Assembly (NCBI GenBank): GCA_944390365.1
Contig: CALXPW010000014.1
Coordinates: 1-34,282, forward strand
DNA from: an uncultured Clostridia bacterium
GTDB lineage: Bacteria; Bacillota; Clostridia; TANB77; CAG-508
Direction: 5' to 3'
DNA: 34,282 nt
Below are positions 25,327 through 34,211 of this stretch, one piece after another. Within the stretch, counting starts at the first letter, position 1; every line of letters starts with the position of its first letter. A program made the translations under genes and the position numbers. The notes under the pieces were generated by a model. It saw nothing but the letters and a program-made list of their open reading frames with translations, made no database searches and was not told where the DNA came from.

Positions 25327-26109
25327 TTATTCTTTATGTTTTTTTACCTTTTCTATTTTTTCTTTTATAGATTCCAATGTAATTTTCTGTGTCATAAATT
25401 TAGTTAAATTCTCTGAGTGCATTTCTGGGAATGCTTTTTTCAATCTTATAACTCTTTTGTATATTTTGATTTTTAAAATATCTTGCCTTGTTTTTAGGTC
25501 TGATATAGCTTTTTGAAGATTTTCTTTATATACACCTTCTGTATTTTTTATTTCTGCTAATTTTGCTTTTATTGTATCTCCAATTTCAAATATCTGTCTA
25601 ATCTTTTTATCTATAAACATTATTCTAAATAAAGTAAAGCCTATATCTACAATTATTGCAATAATAAAAATAATATCCAAATATAATATTAAATCATTTG
25701 GTATTATTTCCGTTAATTTTTCTATTCCCGGTTGTATTACAAATATTAGCAAGACTGCTAGTATGCCCCAATATATAGAATTTTTTAAGCACACTCTTCC
25801 TTGAAAATTAAATTTTATATTGGAATAATCCCAATATTTGGTTTTGAATAGTTTTTCTAGCAGTACTGCCACTATATATTCCCATACTGTAAAAATTACT
25901 ATTCCCATCAAAAATATTACTAAAATATTATTTGATAACTTTCCTGCCATAATCATAATTATGGCACCTATTCCATACATTGGGCAAAATGGTCCATATA
26001 GAAAGCCACTATTAGTTGGCTTTCTAAAAATAATTGTTTTATATATGGACTCTAAACACCAGCCCAAAAAAGAATATATTATAAAATAAAATATTATTTT
26101 ATCCTGCAT
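25327..26109 (-). CDS. CmpB-type (putative ABC permease, PF06541) membrane protein
   Basis: A 260-aa protein with about five TM segments and a C-terminal coiled, Lys/Glu-rich cytoplasmic region (about 180-260). Family marks: YSFLGWCLESIYKTI, GFLYGPFCPMYGIG, VWEYIVAVLLEKLF, KYWDYSNIKFNFQGRVCL and SIYWGILAV. Though named as an ABC-transporter-like family, no ATPase is adjacent and the true function is unknown. I chose the ATG at 26107-26109, where the family motif begins; the longer start at 26151 has no ribosome site. It overlaps the upstream gene by 11 bp and is followed 15 bp later by the GGDEF gene. Confidence 0.83.
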   Translation of the reverse strand: MQDKIIFYFIIYSFLGWCLESIYKTIIFRKPTNSGFLYGPFCPMYGIGAIIMIMAGKLSNNILVIFLMGIVIFTVWEYIVAVLLEKLFKTKYWDYSNIKFNFQGRVCLKNSIYWGILAVLLIFVIQPGIEKLTEIIPNDLILYLDIIFIIAIIVDIGFTLFRIMFIDKKIRQIFEIGDTIKAKLAEIKNTEGVYKENLQKAISDLKTRQDILKIKIYKRVIRLKKAFPEMHSENLTKFMTQKITLESIKEKIEKVKKHKE

Positions 26110-27049
26110 ATTCAAATTCTGTTGCTCCCTCTGCCGATAATCCATTAACATTTGTAAGTTTTATGCTTAATGTGTTTGTTCCTTGTCTTAAATTTAGAGA
26201 AAATGTTGCTTCTGTTCTATTTATATTGTCCATGTGATATTCGGCTCCATTTATATTAACTTCAATAGATTGTAATCCATCGACATCTGATGCTTTTATC
26301 AATATTTTTCCATTTTCTTCATCTATGTCTATACTGTCTATAGTAGGCATTTCAGAAGATACTATTATAGTCTTTTCTATTTCTTCTGTGTTTCCAAAAC
26401 TATCTACTGCTGTCACATATATTACATGCTCTCCTCTTGGCATATCTGTAACAGCATATTTTATAGTTTTATCTGCCACATTATTTTTATCTATTCTTAT
26501 TTCTTCTCCATCATCTATTCTATATGTCATATACTCTATTTGTGTCTCATCAGTAGCTGTAATTAATACACTTAGTCCTTGTCCCTGTTCTATTTCAATT
26601 GTTGGTTCTACTATATCTATTCCATCTAGTATTATTTCTCTAGTATATGTTGTGGCTCTACCTGTCTCATCTTCCAATACTATTGTTAAAATATTATTCT
26701 CGCTAGGTAATATAATTTCTTCTTGAAAACTTGTAGACTCTTCTGGCACAGAAGTTTGTTGAGAATTTCTCCAACTGTATTTGAATTTATCTATTATATA
26801 TGTGCTTTGAACATCTACAAGTAATGTGTCATTTACTCTTGTTATACTAATATTAGCCAAGTCATTTGTATTATTTCCTTTGGCGTCTCTATATATAGCA
26901 TAAGAACTATGCCCAATCATAACTATTGCAAAGATAATTAAAACAACGGCAAAGAATCTTAATATGTTTTTTATATCTGCTGGTCCTGAGCTCATTGTTT
27001 TAGTTTTTTTCTTTTTTGTTTTATTCTCTAAAACTAGTATTTGATTCAT
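26099..27049 (-). CDS. Membrane-anchored protein with Ig-like repeats (316 aa)
   Basis: A basic cytoplasmic N-terminus (KTKKKKTKT) leads into one TM at about 31-53; the rest is extracellular. The ectodomain looks like two to three beta-sandwich Ig-like/Big-type modules: repeated phrases such as ILTIVLEDETGRATTYTREI, VIYVTAVDSFGNTEEIEKTI and TLSIKLTNVNGLSAEGATEF are typical strand patterns. Adhesion, wall contact or sensing are possible. GGAGG precedes the ATG, and a promoter lies at 27095-27123. It heads the operon with the CmpB-type protein and the GGDEF protein, suggesting an outside-to-inside signalling set, which is inference. Confidence 0.8.
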   Translation of the reverse strand: MNQILVLENKTKKKKTKTMSSGPADIKNILRFFAVVLIIFAIVMIGHSSYAIYRDAKGNNTNDLANISITRVNDTLLVDVQSTYIIDKFKYSWRNSQQTSVPEESTSFQEEIILPSENNILTIVLEDETGRATTYTREIILDGIDIVEPTIEIEQGQGLSVLITATDETQIEYMTYRIDDGEEIRIDKNNVADKTIKYAVTDMPRGEHVIYVTAVDSFGNTEEIEKTIIVSSEMPTIDSIDIDEENGKILIKASDVDGLQSIEVNINGAEYHMDNINRTEATFSLNLRQGTNTLSIKLTNVNGLSAEGATEFEYAG

Positions 27050-27094
27050 TAATTTTCCTCCATTACTTGGAAAATTATATCATACGGTCTTTTT

Positions 27095-27123
27095 ATTGTA
27101 AATATTTATTTTTAAATTTTCAA
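27095..27123 (-). promoter_or_regulatory. Promoter of the Ig-like/CmpB/GGDEF operon
   Basis: On the minus strand TTGAAA (27118-27123), 17 bp, TACAAT (27095-27100). The -35 box overlaps the T-run of the upstream gene's terminator. Confidence 0.55.
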
Positions 27124-27154
27124 AACAAAGAAGAGCAATTTATTTGCCCTTCTT
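27121..27154 (-). terminator. Terminator of the giant surface protein gene
   Basis: An 11-bp stem (27128-27138 with 27144-27154, one G-T pair) with a 5-base loop, followed on the minus strand by TTTGTTTTG. It starts 6 bp after the stop codon. Confidence 0.8.
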
Positions 27155-27159
27155 TATCT

Positions 27160-30100
27160 TTATAATACGAATCTTTTAATTAAAATTATTCCTCCAACCA
27201 ATATTACTAGTACCGTTATTATAACTCCCATATAGTATTCTCCAACACCTGTTACTATTGATAATACTACCTCTGCATCATCTATATCGTCTTCTCCTTT
27301 TTTATTATTATCTGGTGTTGAATCTATATCATCATCACTGTCTTTTGATATTTCTGCCCAGTTCGTTTTTACACCTAAGTTTGTTTGACCATTTATCCAT
27401 CTTAAGGTTATTTCTACATCGGCACTTTCTCCTGGCTCTAATAATGTATCTTTTAGTTTATCAGTTGTTACTGTTTTTCCATCTTCAGATAATGTCCAAC
27501 TTCCATCATTATCTTCTGCCACAAATTCTAATCCTTTTGGTATATAGTCTTTAACTTCGTACGCATATCCTGCTTTGTTTCCTTCATTGGTTATTCGTAT
27601 TTTGTAAGTAAATTTAAGTACAGAATCTTCTATTTTATGATTTCCTAACTCTACTTTTACTACTTCTTCTGGTTTTTCTCCAAATTTATGTCCTGTTTCA
27701 TCAACATAAGTCTCACCATCTAATGTCATTGTTACTTTTGTAATTATTTTTTCTAATGCCAAGTCAAAATATGTTACTTTTACTTTCTCTATGTCTATAT
27801 CATCTTCTCCATCTTTGTCATTATCTGGTGTTGAGTCTACGTCGTCTACTGGTTCTCCATCTTCGTCGCTATCCTCTGATATTTCTGCTGTATTTATTAA
27901 TACTCTATCTGATGTATTTGGTTCTGTTACTCTAAATGCTATTTCCAAGTCTTTATAGTCTGGTTGTGACATTGTTTCTGGGTCAAAGGCTTCTATTAAG
28001 TTATCTCTTCCTGTCTCATCTTCTTGTGCTTTTGATAAATAATCTGTTCTTATTGTTACTGCTTCTTCTACATTTTCTGTAACTTCTCCATTTGCATCAT
28101 ACATTACCCATCTGTATTCTGTATTTACTTCATTGTCTGGTAAAAACTCTAAACCTTCTGGTAAGTCATCTTTTACCTCTTCTGCATATCCTGCTTGAGT
28201 TCCTTCATTGTATACTCTTAAGGTATATATTATTATGTCTCCATTTGAAACTTCAATAGGTTCTTTTGTATGTGTATATGTGTATTCACCATTATTGTTT
28301 GTAAATATCGGTATTCTGTTTTCTATTTCTTCATCATTTACACCTGTTATAAATTTTCTTAAAGCTAAGTCAAATGTCTCTATTTTCTCATTATTTATTG
28401 TTATTTCTATTGTGTTATCTACTACTTGTATATTTTTTGTCTCTCCACTTACCCTTTGTGCTGTTACTATGTATTCACCTTGTTCTATTACTACATCTAC
28501 CTCTATACGTATACTTTCTAATAGTGGTTCGTATCCTTCTGGTGCTTTCTCCTCTGTTATTACATATATATGCCTTCCTTCTCCTGTTATTGCTACTCTT
28601 ATTGTTTCTATTTCTCCTTGTGCATTTGTTTCTAGGTTACTATGTGTATTTATTACTTCTCCCTGTTCATTTTGTTCTTCTATTCTAAAGATTGCACCTT
28701 GTAGTTTCTCTCCATCATCATTCTCTTTTATTAGTTTTAATTCATATACTCCTTCTGCCGGTGGTAGTATTAATTCTTCATAGTCATCATCATCTTCATA
28801 GCCATATCCTCTTTCTGAGGTGCCTGGGTTGTAGTTGTTCTTTTGTTCCTCTGTTAAGTTTTCTTCTTCTGAATCCCTGTCTTTTATGTCTTCATTTCCG
28901 TCTTCATCTGCTACTTTGGTTATTTCTGCTATGTTCTTTAAGCTTTTCTCTCCTGTTCCTTTTTCTGCTACTACCTCGCACTCTATTTGTACATCTAAAT
29001 AGTTTAGTGTAGTTCCATCAAATGCTGGTATTAGCTCACCTGCTAAGTAATCTGTTGTTATTGTTCCATCTCCATTGTCTACCCAACCATATTGTGCATT
29101 TATATTGCTATCTGCTTTTAATATTAGTCCATCTGGCAAGTAGTCTGTTATTTCTCTTACATAACCATTTATTTCTCCTTCGTTATATACTCTTATTGTG
29201 TATATTACAGAATCTCCTGTTTCTACTTCAAGTGGTGTTTTGGTATGTAGTTTTTCTGTTGTTGTTATTGTTCCATTCTCTAAATTTGCTAGAGTTTCTT
29301 CACTTATTTGTGGCTCTCTACTTACTTCTGGTGCTTCTCCATTTATTGACACTATGAATTTTCTTAATGCCATATCAAAGTATGTTACTTTTACTTTTTC
29401 TATGTCTATATCGTCTTCTTCATCTTGGTCATTATCTGGTGTTGAGTCTATGTCGTCTACTGGCTCTCCATCTTCATTACTATCCTCTGAAATTTCTGCT
29501 GTGTTTATTAGTATTCTATCAGAAGTGTTTGGCTCTGTTACTCTAAATGCTATTCTTACTTCTTTGTAGTCTGGTTCTGACATTATGTTTGGATCAAAGG
29601 CTTGTATCAAATTATTCCTTTGCGTTGCATCTTCTTGCGCTTTTGATAAATAGTCTGTTCTTATCGTTACTGCTTCTGCTACATTTTCTGTAACTTCTCC
29701 GTTTGCATCATACATTACCCATCTATAGTTAATATTTGTTGTATTGTCTGGTATAAATTCTAAGCCTTCTGGTAAATCGTCTTTTATTTCTTCTACATAT
29801 CCTGCTGTATTTCCTTCGTTATACACTCTTATTGTATAGGTTACTATGTCTCCAGTTTGAACCACTACCGGTTCTTTTGTATGTGTATATGTATACTCTC
29901 CATTGTTGTTATTAAATACTGGATATCTATTTGTTACTGCCTCTTCATTTACTCCTGTTATGAATTTTCTTAATGCTAAGTCGAATAGTTCTATCTTTTC
30001 ATTGTTTATTGTTATTTCTATTGTGTTATCTACTACTTGTATATTTTTTGTCTCTCCACTTACCCTTTGTGCTGTTACTATGTATTCACCTTGTTCTATT

Positions 30101-33100
30101 ACTACATCTACCTCTATACGTATACTTTCTAATAGTGGTTCGTATCCTTCTGGTGCTTTCTCCTCTGTTATTACATATATATGCCTTCCTTCTCCTGTTA
30201 TTGCTACTCTTATTGTTTCTATTTCTCCTTGTGCATTTGTTTCTAGGTTACTATGTGTATTTATTACTTCTCCCTGTTCATTTTGTTCTTCTATTCTAAA
30301 GATTGCACCTTGTAGTTTCTCTCCATCATCATTCTCTTTTATTAGTTTTAATTCATATACTCCTTCTGCCGGTGGTAGTATTAATTCTTCATAGTCATCA
30401 TCATCTTCATAGCCATATCCTCTTTCTGAGGTGCCTGGGTTGTAGTTGTTCTTTTGTTCCTCTGTTAAGTTTTCTTCTTCTGAATCCCTGTCTTTTATGT
30501 CTTCATTTCCGTCTTCATCTGCTACTTTGGTTATTTCTGCTATGTTCTTTAAGCTTTTCTCTCCTGTTCCTTTTTCTGCTACTACCTCGCACTCTATTTG
30601 TACATCTAAATAGTTTAGTGTAGTTCCATCAAATGCTGGTATTAGCTCACCTGCTAAGTAATCTGTTGTTATTGTTCCATCTCCATTGTCTACCCAACCA
30701 TATTGTGCATTTATATTGCTATCTGCTTTTAATATTAGTCCATCTGGCAAGTAGTCTGTTATTTCTCTTACATAACCATTTATTTCTCCTTCGTTATATA
30801 CTCTTATTGTGTATATTACAGAATCTCCTGTTTCTACTTCAAGTGGTGTTTTGGTATGTAGTTTTTCTGTTGTTGTTATTGTTCCATTCTCTAAATTTGC
30901 TAGAGTTTCTTCACTTATTTGTGGCTCTCTACTTACTTCTGGTGCTTCTCCATTTATTGACACTATGAATTTTCTTAATGCCATATCAAAGTATGTTACT
31001 TTTACTTTTTCTATGTCTATATCGTCTTCTTCATCTTGGTCATTATCTGGTGTTGAGTCTATGTCGTCTACTGGCTCTCCATCTTCATTACTATCCTCTG
31101 AAATTTCTGCTGTGTTTATTAGTATTCTATCAGAAGTGTTTGGCTCTGTTACTCTAAATGCTATTCTTACTTCTTTGTAGTCTGGTTCTGACATTGTGTT
31201 TGAATCAAATGCATCTATTAAGTTATCCCTTCCTGTGCTATCCTCTTGTGCCTTAGATAAATAATCTGTTCTTATTGTTACTGCATCTGCTACATTTTCT
31301 GTAATTTCTCCGTTTGCATCATACATTACCCATCTATAGTTAATATTTGTTGTATTGTCTGGTATAAATTCTAGTCCCTCTGGTAAATCGTCCTTTATTT
31401 CCTCTGCATATCCACTTATTTCACCCTCATTATATACTCTTATTGTGTATATAACTATATCGCCTGTTTGAACTTCAACTGGTTCTTTTGTATGTGTGTA
31501 TGTATATACTCCATTATTGTTATTAAATACTGGGTATCTATTTGTTACTGTTTCTTCATTTACTCCTGTTATGAATTTTCTTAATGCTAAATCAAACTTC
31601 TCTACAACTACCTTTTCAAAATCATCGTCATCTTGTTGCCCTGGAATATATGCATCTCCTCTGTTTATTTCATCATCTTTATAATTTGGTAAAGTAGTAT
31701 CTGAAGGAATTGTAACATTGTCTTCTGTTGAGTCTCTATCTTTTGTAATGCTTCCATATTCATCTGTAAAACCTGTTATTTCTGCAATGTTTGTTAGTTT
31801 TTCTCCTGGAAGTGCTGTAGATTTTACCTTACATTTAATTCTTACACTTGTATAGTCTAAGTTTGTGCCATTAAATTCATTTATTAAATCATCAGATGTA
31901 ATTTGTGTTTTTACTGTTCTGCCATCAGCTTGTAGTTGCCAGCCTTGCTGTGTATTAAAACTATCATTTACAAATTCTAAGTTAGCTGGTAAATAGTCTG
32001 TTATTTCTGTTACATACCCTGCACGCTCTCCTTCATTATATACTCTAATTTCGTATATAATTTCATCTCCTATTTCTACTCCTAGAGCTGTTTTTGGGTG
32101 ATTATATATAGCTGTTGTGTTGGTTCCTTGTACAAGAGGTGATACATCTACACTTGGTTCTCTAGAGTAAGTTTCATTATCTATTTGTACTATAAATTTT
32201 CTTAAAGATAAATCAAAGTATTTTCCTGGTATTACTAAATCTTCAAAGTCATCGTCATCTTCTTGGCTACTATCTCCATAACCTGGTACATTTACATTAT
32301 CAGGAGTTGAATCTCTATCTGTCATATCTTCTCCATCTGAATTTGTAGCTCCCGTTATTTCTGCTATATTTTTCAAACTTGTATCTGTATCTGTTACTCT
32401 TGCTGTTACCTCACATTCTATTTGTACATCTAAATAACTTAATGTTGTTCCATCAAATGCTGGTATTACTCTACCTGATAAATAATTTGTTGTTATTGTT
32501 CCGTCTCCATTATCTTTCCATTTATATTGTGCATTTATACTACTATTTGCTTTTAAACTTAAACCATCTGGCAAATAGTCTGTTATTTCGGTTACTATTC
32601 CATCCACATTGCCTTCATTATATACCCTTATTGTATATATTACAGAATCTCCTGTTTCTACTGTTAGTGGATCTTTTGGATGTATTTTTTCTGCTGTTGT
32701 TATACTATTATCTTTTAAATCTTCTAATGTCTCATCACTTATTTGTGGTACTCTACTTATTTCAGGTGATACATTATTTATTGATACTATAAATTTTCTT
32801 AATGCCAAGTCAAATATTTCTGGCTTTGGTTCTTCATAAGTAACTGTAACACTATCTTCATAAGGGGTTTCTTCTCTTTCAACTAATGCTACTGGTTGCT
32901 CATTTGCTATATTATCTTCTACTGCCCAATATTCTATTTTTGTGTTGTAGTATACTCCACTTATTGTAAATGTTATTTGACTTATATCTGTATTTGTAGA
33001 TACTACTATATAGAATTCTTGTCCTATTGTATCATTTAAATTATTAAATCTTCTTCCACTTGCATTTTGCAATGTTGGATTTATTTCAGTTCCATCTTCT

Positions 33101-34035
33101 AATGTAAATTTTCCTTCTAAAGTTGCTTCTGAATTACTTAGTCTATTTATTTTAAATGGTCCTATTATATAATTATTTCCTTCTATCCTTACTGTTGTGC
33201 TAAGATCTGCTAATTCGTAAGGTTGACTTGCTGGTGTTATTGTATAATCTTGTGCTGCCTCTTCTGCTTTATCTACTAAATATCTATATAATGCTATTGC
33301 TTCATCTGCTCTATACCAGCCATCTTCTGCTCCTTCTCCTACCTCACTGCTTAGTGCTGCATACCCTGATCCTGCATCTCCCTTTACTGAATTCAAAAAC
33401 AATTCAAATGTTTTACTTGCTCCACCTATATCATAAGCATCTCCTTCATTTGTAAAATGCCATATTGCTATTTGTTGTACTACCTCTATATCGTCATCTG
33501 TTAAATAGCCCCAATCATTTAATAAACCATACTCATCTTGGTCATAGTCATACGATGCTTCTAATAACTGTTGTTTATATGCCCTGGCTTGTGCTATTTC
33601 TTCTGACGTTGCATTTTCACTTGCTGGAACATATATGTGTTCTAGGAGCCATAATAGTGCTTTATATTCTGTACTATTTGGATTAGGTAATGCGTCTATG
33701 TATGGGCTTGGAATACTATCTGGATCTTTCATATCAAAATACTGCGTATAGTGTTTTATCTCTTCTGTATAGTTTTCTGAACCAAATCCAGGTCCACCCT
33801 TTATACAGTATATTGTGCTGTTATAATTTATAGTAGAACCACTACTATTGCTTGCCTCAACTATTTTCCATATATTCTTATTCTGACCTGCTCTATATCC
33901 AAATCCTGACTTTCTAAGCATTTCTATTCCCAAGTATTTACTTCCTGTTGCTGCATTAGCCACATTAAAAATGCTTGAAATTATTATTGTTAATAAAATT
34001 ATTGAAATCATTATTGCTAATTTTTTAAGTTTCAT
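27160..34035 (-). CDS. Giant thioester-domain surface adhesin with DUF11 and Cna-B modules (2291 aa)
   Basis: A secreted, cell-surface protein. Signal peptide at 1-29 (NVANA|A). Thioester (TQXA-type) domain at about 30-250: YCIKGG (Cys77) and QQIAIW (Gln188) are the predicted Cys-Gln thioester pair, which in homologues binds host or surface amines covalently. Then about eight DUF11-like modules, each starting FDxALRKFI and ending near NxAEI, where Lys and Asn could form isopeptide bonds, joined by acidic linkers (DDDDFED, DSTPDNDQDEEDD). Two Cna-B/SpaA-like modules (GVYELKLIKENDDGEKLQG) interrupt the series. The C-terminus is one TM and KRFVL, without LPXTG; SIVTG precedes the TM. A 1,191-bp segment is exactly duplicated. 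It is single-cistron, with its own promoter and terminator. Confidence 0.9.
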   Translation of the reverse strand: MKLKKLAIMISIILLTIIISSIFNVANAATGSKYLGIEMLRKSGFGYRAGQNKNIWKIVEASNSSGSTINYNSTIYCIKGGPGFGSENYTEEIKHYTQYFDMKDPDSIPSPYIDALPNPNSTEYKALLWLLEHIYVPASENATSEEIAQARAYKQQLLEASYDYDQDEYGLLNDWGYLTDDDIEVVQQIAIWHFTNEGDAYDIGGASKTFELFLNSVKGDAGSGYAALSSEVGEGAEDGWYRADEAIALYRYLVDKAEEAAQDYTITPASQPYELADLSTTVRIEGNNYIIGPFKINRLSNSEATLEGKFTLEDGTEINPTLQNASGRRFNNLNDTIGQEFYIVVSTNTDISQITFTISGVYYNTKIEYWAVEDNIANEQPVALVEREETPYEDSVTVTYEEPKPEIFDLALRKFIVSINNVSPEISRVPQISDETLEDLKDNSITTAEKIHPKDPLTVETGDSVIYTIRVYNEGNVDGIVTEITDYLPDGLSLKANSSINAQYKWKDNGDGTITTNYLSGRVIPAFDGTTLSYLDVQIECEVTARVTDTDTSLKNIAEITGATNSDGEDMTDRDSTPDNVNVPGYGDSSQEDDDDFEDLVIPGKYFDLSLRKFIVQIDNETYSREPSVDVSPLVQGTNTTAIYNHPKTALGVEIGDEIIYEIRVYNEGERAGYVTEITDYLPANLEFVNDSFNTQQGWQLQADGRTVKTQITSDDLINEFNGTNLDYTSVRIKCKVKSTALPGEKLTNIAEITGFTDEYGSITKDRDSTEDNVTIPSDTTLPNYKDDEINRGDAYIPGQQDDDDFEKVVVEKFDLALRKFITGVNEETVTNRYPVFNNNNGVYTYTHTKEPVEVQTGDIVIYTIRVYNEGEISGYAEEIKDDLPEGLEFIPDNTTNINYRWVMYDANGEITENVADAVTIRTDYLSKAQEDSTGRDNLIDAFDSNTMSEPDYKEVRIAFRVTEPNTSDRILINTAEISEDSNEDGEPVDDIDSTPDNDQDEEDDIDIEKVKVTYFDMALRKFIVSINGEAPEVSREPQISEETLANLENGTITTTEKLHTKTPLEVETGDSVIYTIRVYNEGEINGYVREITDYLPDGLILKADSNINAQYGWVDNGDGTITTDYLAGELIPAFDGTTLNYLDVQIECEVVAEKGTGEKSLKNIAEITKVADEDGNEDIKDRDSEEENLTEEQKNNYNPGTSERGYGYEDDDDYEELILPPAEGVYELKLIKENDDGEKLQGAIFRIEEQNEQGEVINTHSNLETNAQGEIETIRVAITGEGRHIYVITEEKAPEGYEPLLESIRIEVDVVIEQGEYIVTAQRVSGETKNIQVVDNTIEITINNEKIELFDLALRKFITGVNEEAVTNRYPVFNNNNGEYTYTHTKEPVVVQTGDIVTYTIRVYNEGNTAGYVEEIKDDLPEGLEFIPDNTTNINYRWVMYDANGEVTENVAEAVTIRTDYLSKAQEDATQRNNLIQAFDPNIMSEPDYKEVRIAFRVTEPNTSDRILINTAEISEDSNEDGEPVDDIDSTPDNDQDEEDDIDIEKVKVTYFDMALRKFIVSINGEAPEVSREPQISEETLANLENGTITTTEKLHTKTPLEVETGDSVIYTIRVYNEGEINGYVREITDYLPDGLILKADSNINAQYGWVDNGDGTITTDYLAGELIPAFDGTTLNYLDVQIECEVVAEKGTGEKSLKNIAEITKVADEDGNEDIKDRDSEEENLTEEQKNNYNPGTSERGYGYEDDDDYEELILPPAEGVYELKLIKENDDGEKLQGAIFRIEEQNEQGEVINTHSNLETNAQGEIETIRVAITGEGRHIYVITEEKAPEGYEPLLESIRIEVDVVIEQGEYIVTAQRVSGETKNIQVVDNTIEITINNEKIETFDLALRKFITGVNDEEIENRIPIFTNNNGEYTYTHTKEPIEVSNGDIIIYTLRVYNEGTQAGYAEEVKDDLPEGLEFLPDNEVNTEYRWVMYDANGEVTENVEEAVTIRTDYLSKAQEDETGRDNLIEAFDPETMSQPDYKDLEIAFRVTEPNTSDRVLINTAEISEDSDEDGEPVDDVDSTPDNDKDGEDDIDIEKVKVTYFDLALEKIITKVTMTLDGETYVDETGHKFGEKPEEVVKVELGNHKIEDSVLKFTYKIRITNEGNKAGYAYEVKDYIPKGLEFVAEDNDGSWTLSEDGKTVTTDKLKDTLLEPGESADVEITLRWINGQTNLGVKTNWAEISKDSDDDIDSTPDNNKKGEDDIDDAEVVLSIVTGVGEYYMGVIITVLVILVGGIILIKRFVL
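28394..29584 (-). repeat. Exact 1,191-bp direct repeat, copy A
   Basis: Identical to 30005-31195 at an offset of 1,611 bp, as far as I can see by line-by-line comparison; the first mismatches are at 28393 and 29585. It encodes one DUF11 module plus one Cna-B-like module and parts of their neighbours. A diverged third period continues on both sides. Confidence 0.9.
30005..31195 (-). repeat. Exact 1,191-bp direct repeat, copy B
   Basis: Second copy of 28394-29584, in frame, 537 codons away. The 420 bp between the copies encode a DUF11 module that is similar but not identical to the corresponding modules elsewhere. Confidence 0.9.
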
Positions 34036-34072
34036 ACCCCTTTATTCCTTTTCACCTATAAATATATATTAT

Positions 34073-34101
34073 ATTTTACTTTTAATTTTATTGTAAGTCA
34101 A
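34073..34101 (-). promoter_or_regulatory. Promoter of the giant adhesin gene
   Basis: On the minus strand TTGACT (34096-34101), 17 bp, TAAAAT (34073-34078). The transcript would have a short leader of about 30 bases before the ATG at 34035; AAAGGGG lies very near the ATG and AAAAGGA a little further upstream. Confidence 0.65.
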
Positions 34102-34145
34102 TACAATTATTTGGCTTAAATAACAAATTTTTCATAATTATTTGC

Positions 34146-34180
34146 AATCTGCTTACAGATTCGGTTTTCTTTGTTTTTTT
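34146..34180 (+). terminator. Possible + strand terminator upstream of the adhesin gene
   Basis: AATCTG (34146-34151) pairs with CAGATT (34156-34161) over a 4-base loop, followed by CGG and a T-rich tract to about 34180. No + strand gene precedes it in the last 10 kb, so its purpose is unclear. Confidence 0.35.
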
Positions 34181-34211
34181 ACATAATCTCTTCTTTTTTA
34201 GACAAAATCAT

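Noticed and set aside
26149-26151. Upstream ATG for the CmpB-type protein
   Set aside because: No ribosome site is present and the extra residues overlap the preceding gene; the conserved domain starts at the ATG at 26107-26109.
28208-28783. 191-aa + strand ORF and similar ORFs opposite the adhesin gene
   Set aside because: These are shadows of the repeat-rich adhesin. They recur only because the DNA repeat recurs, and are Leu/Ser-rich without recognised domains.
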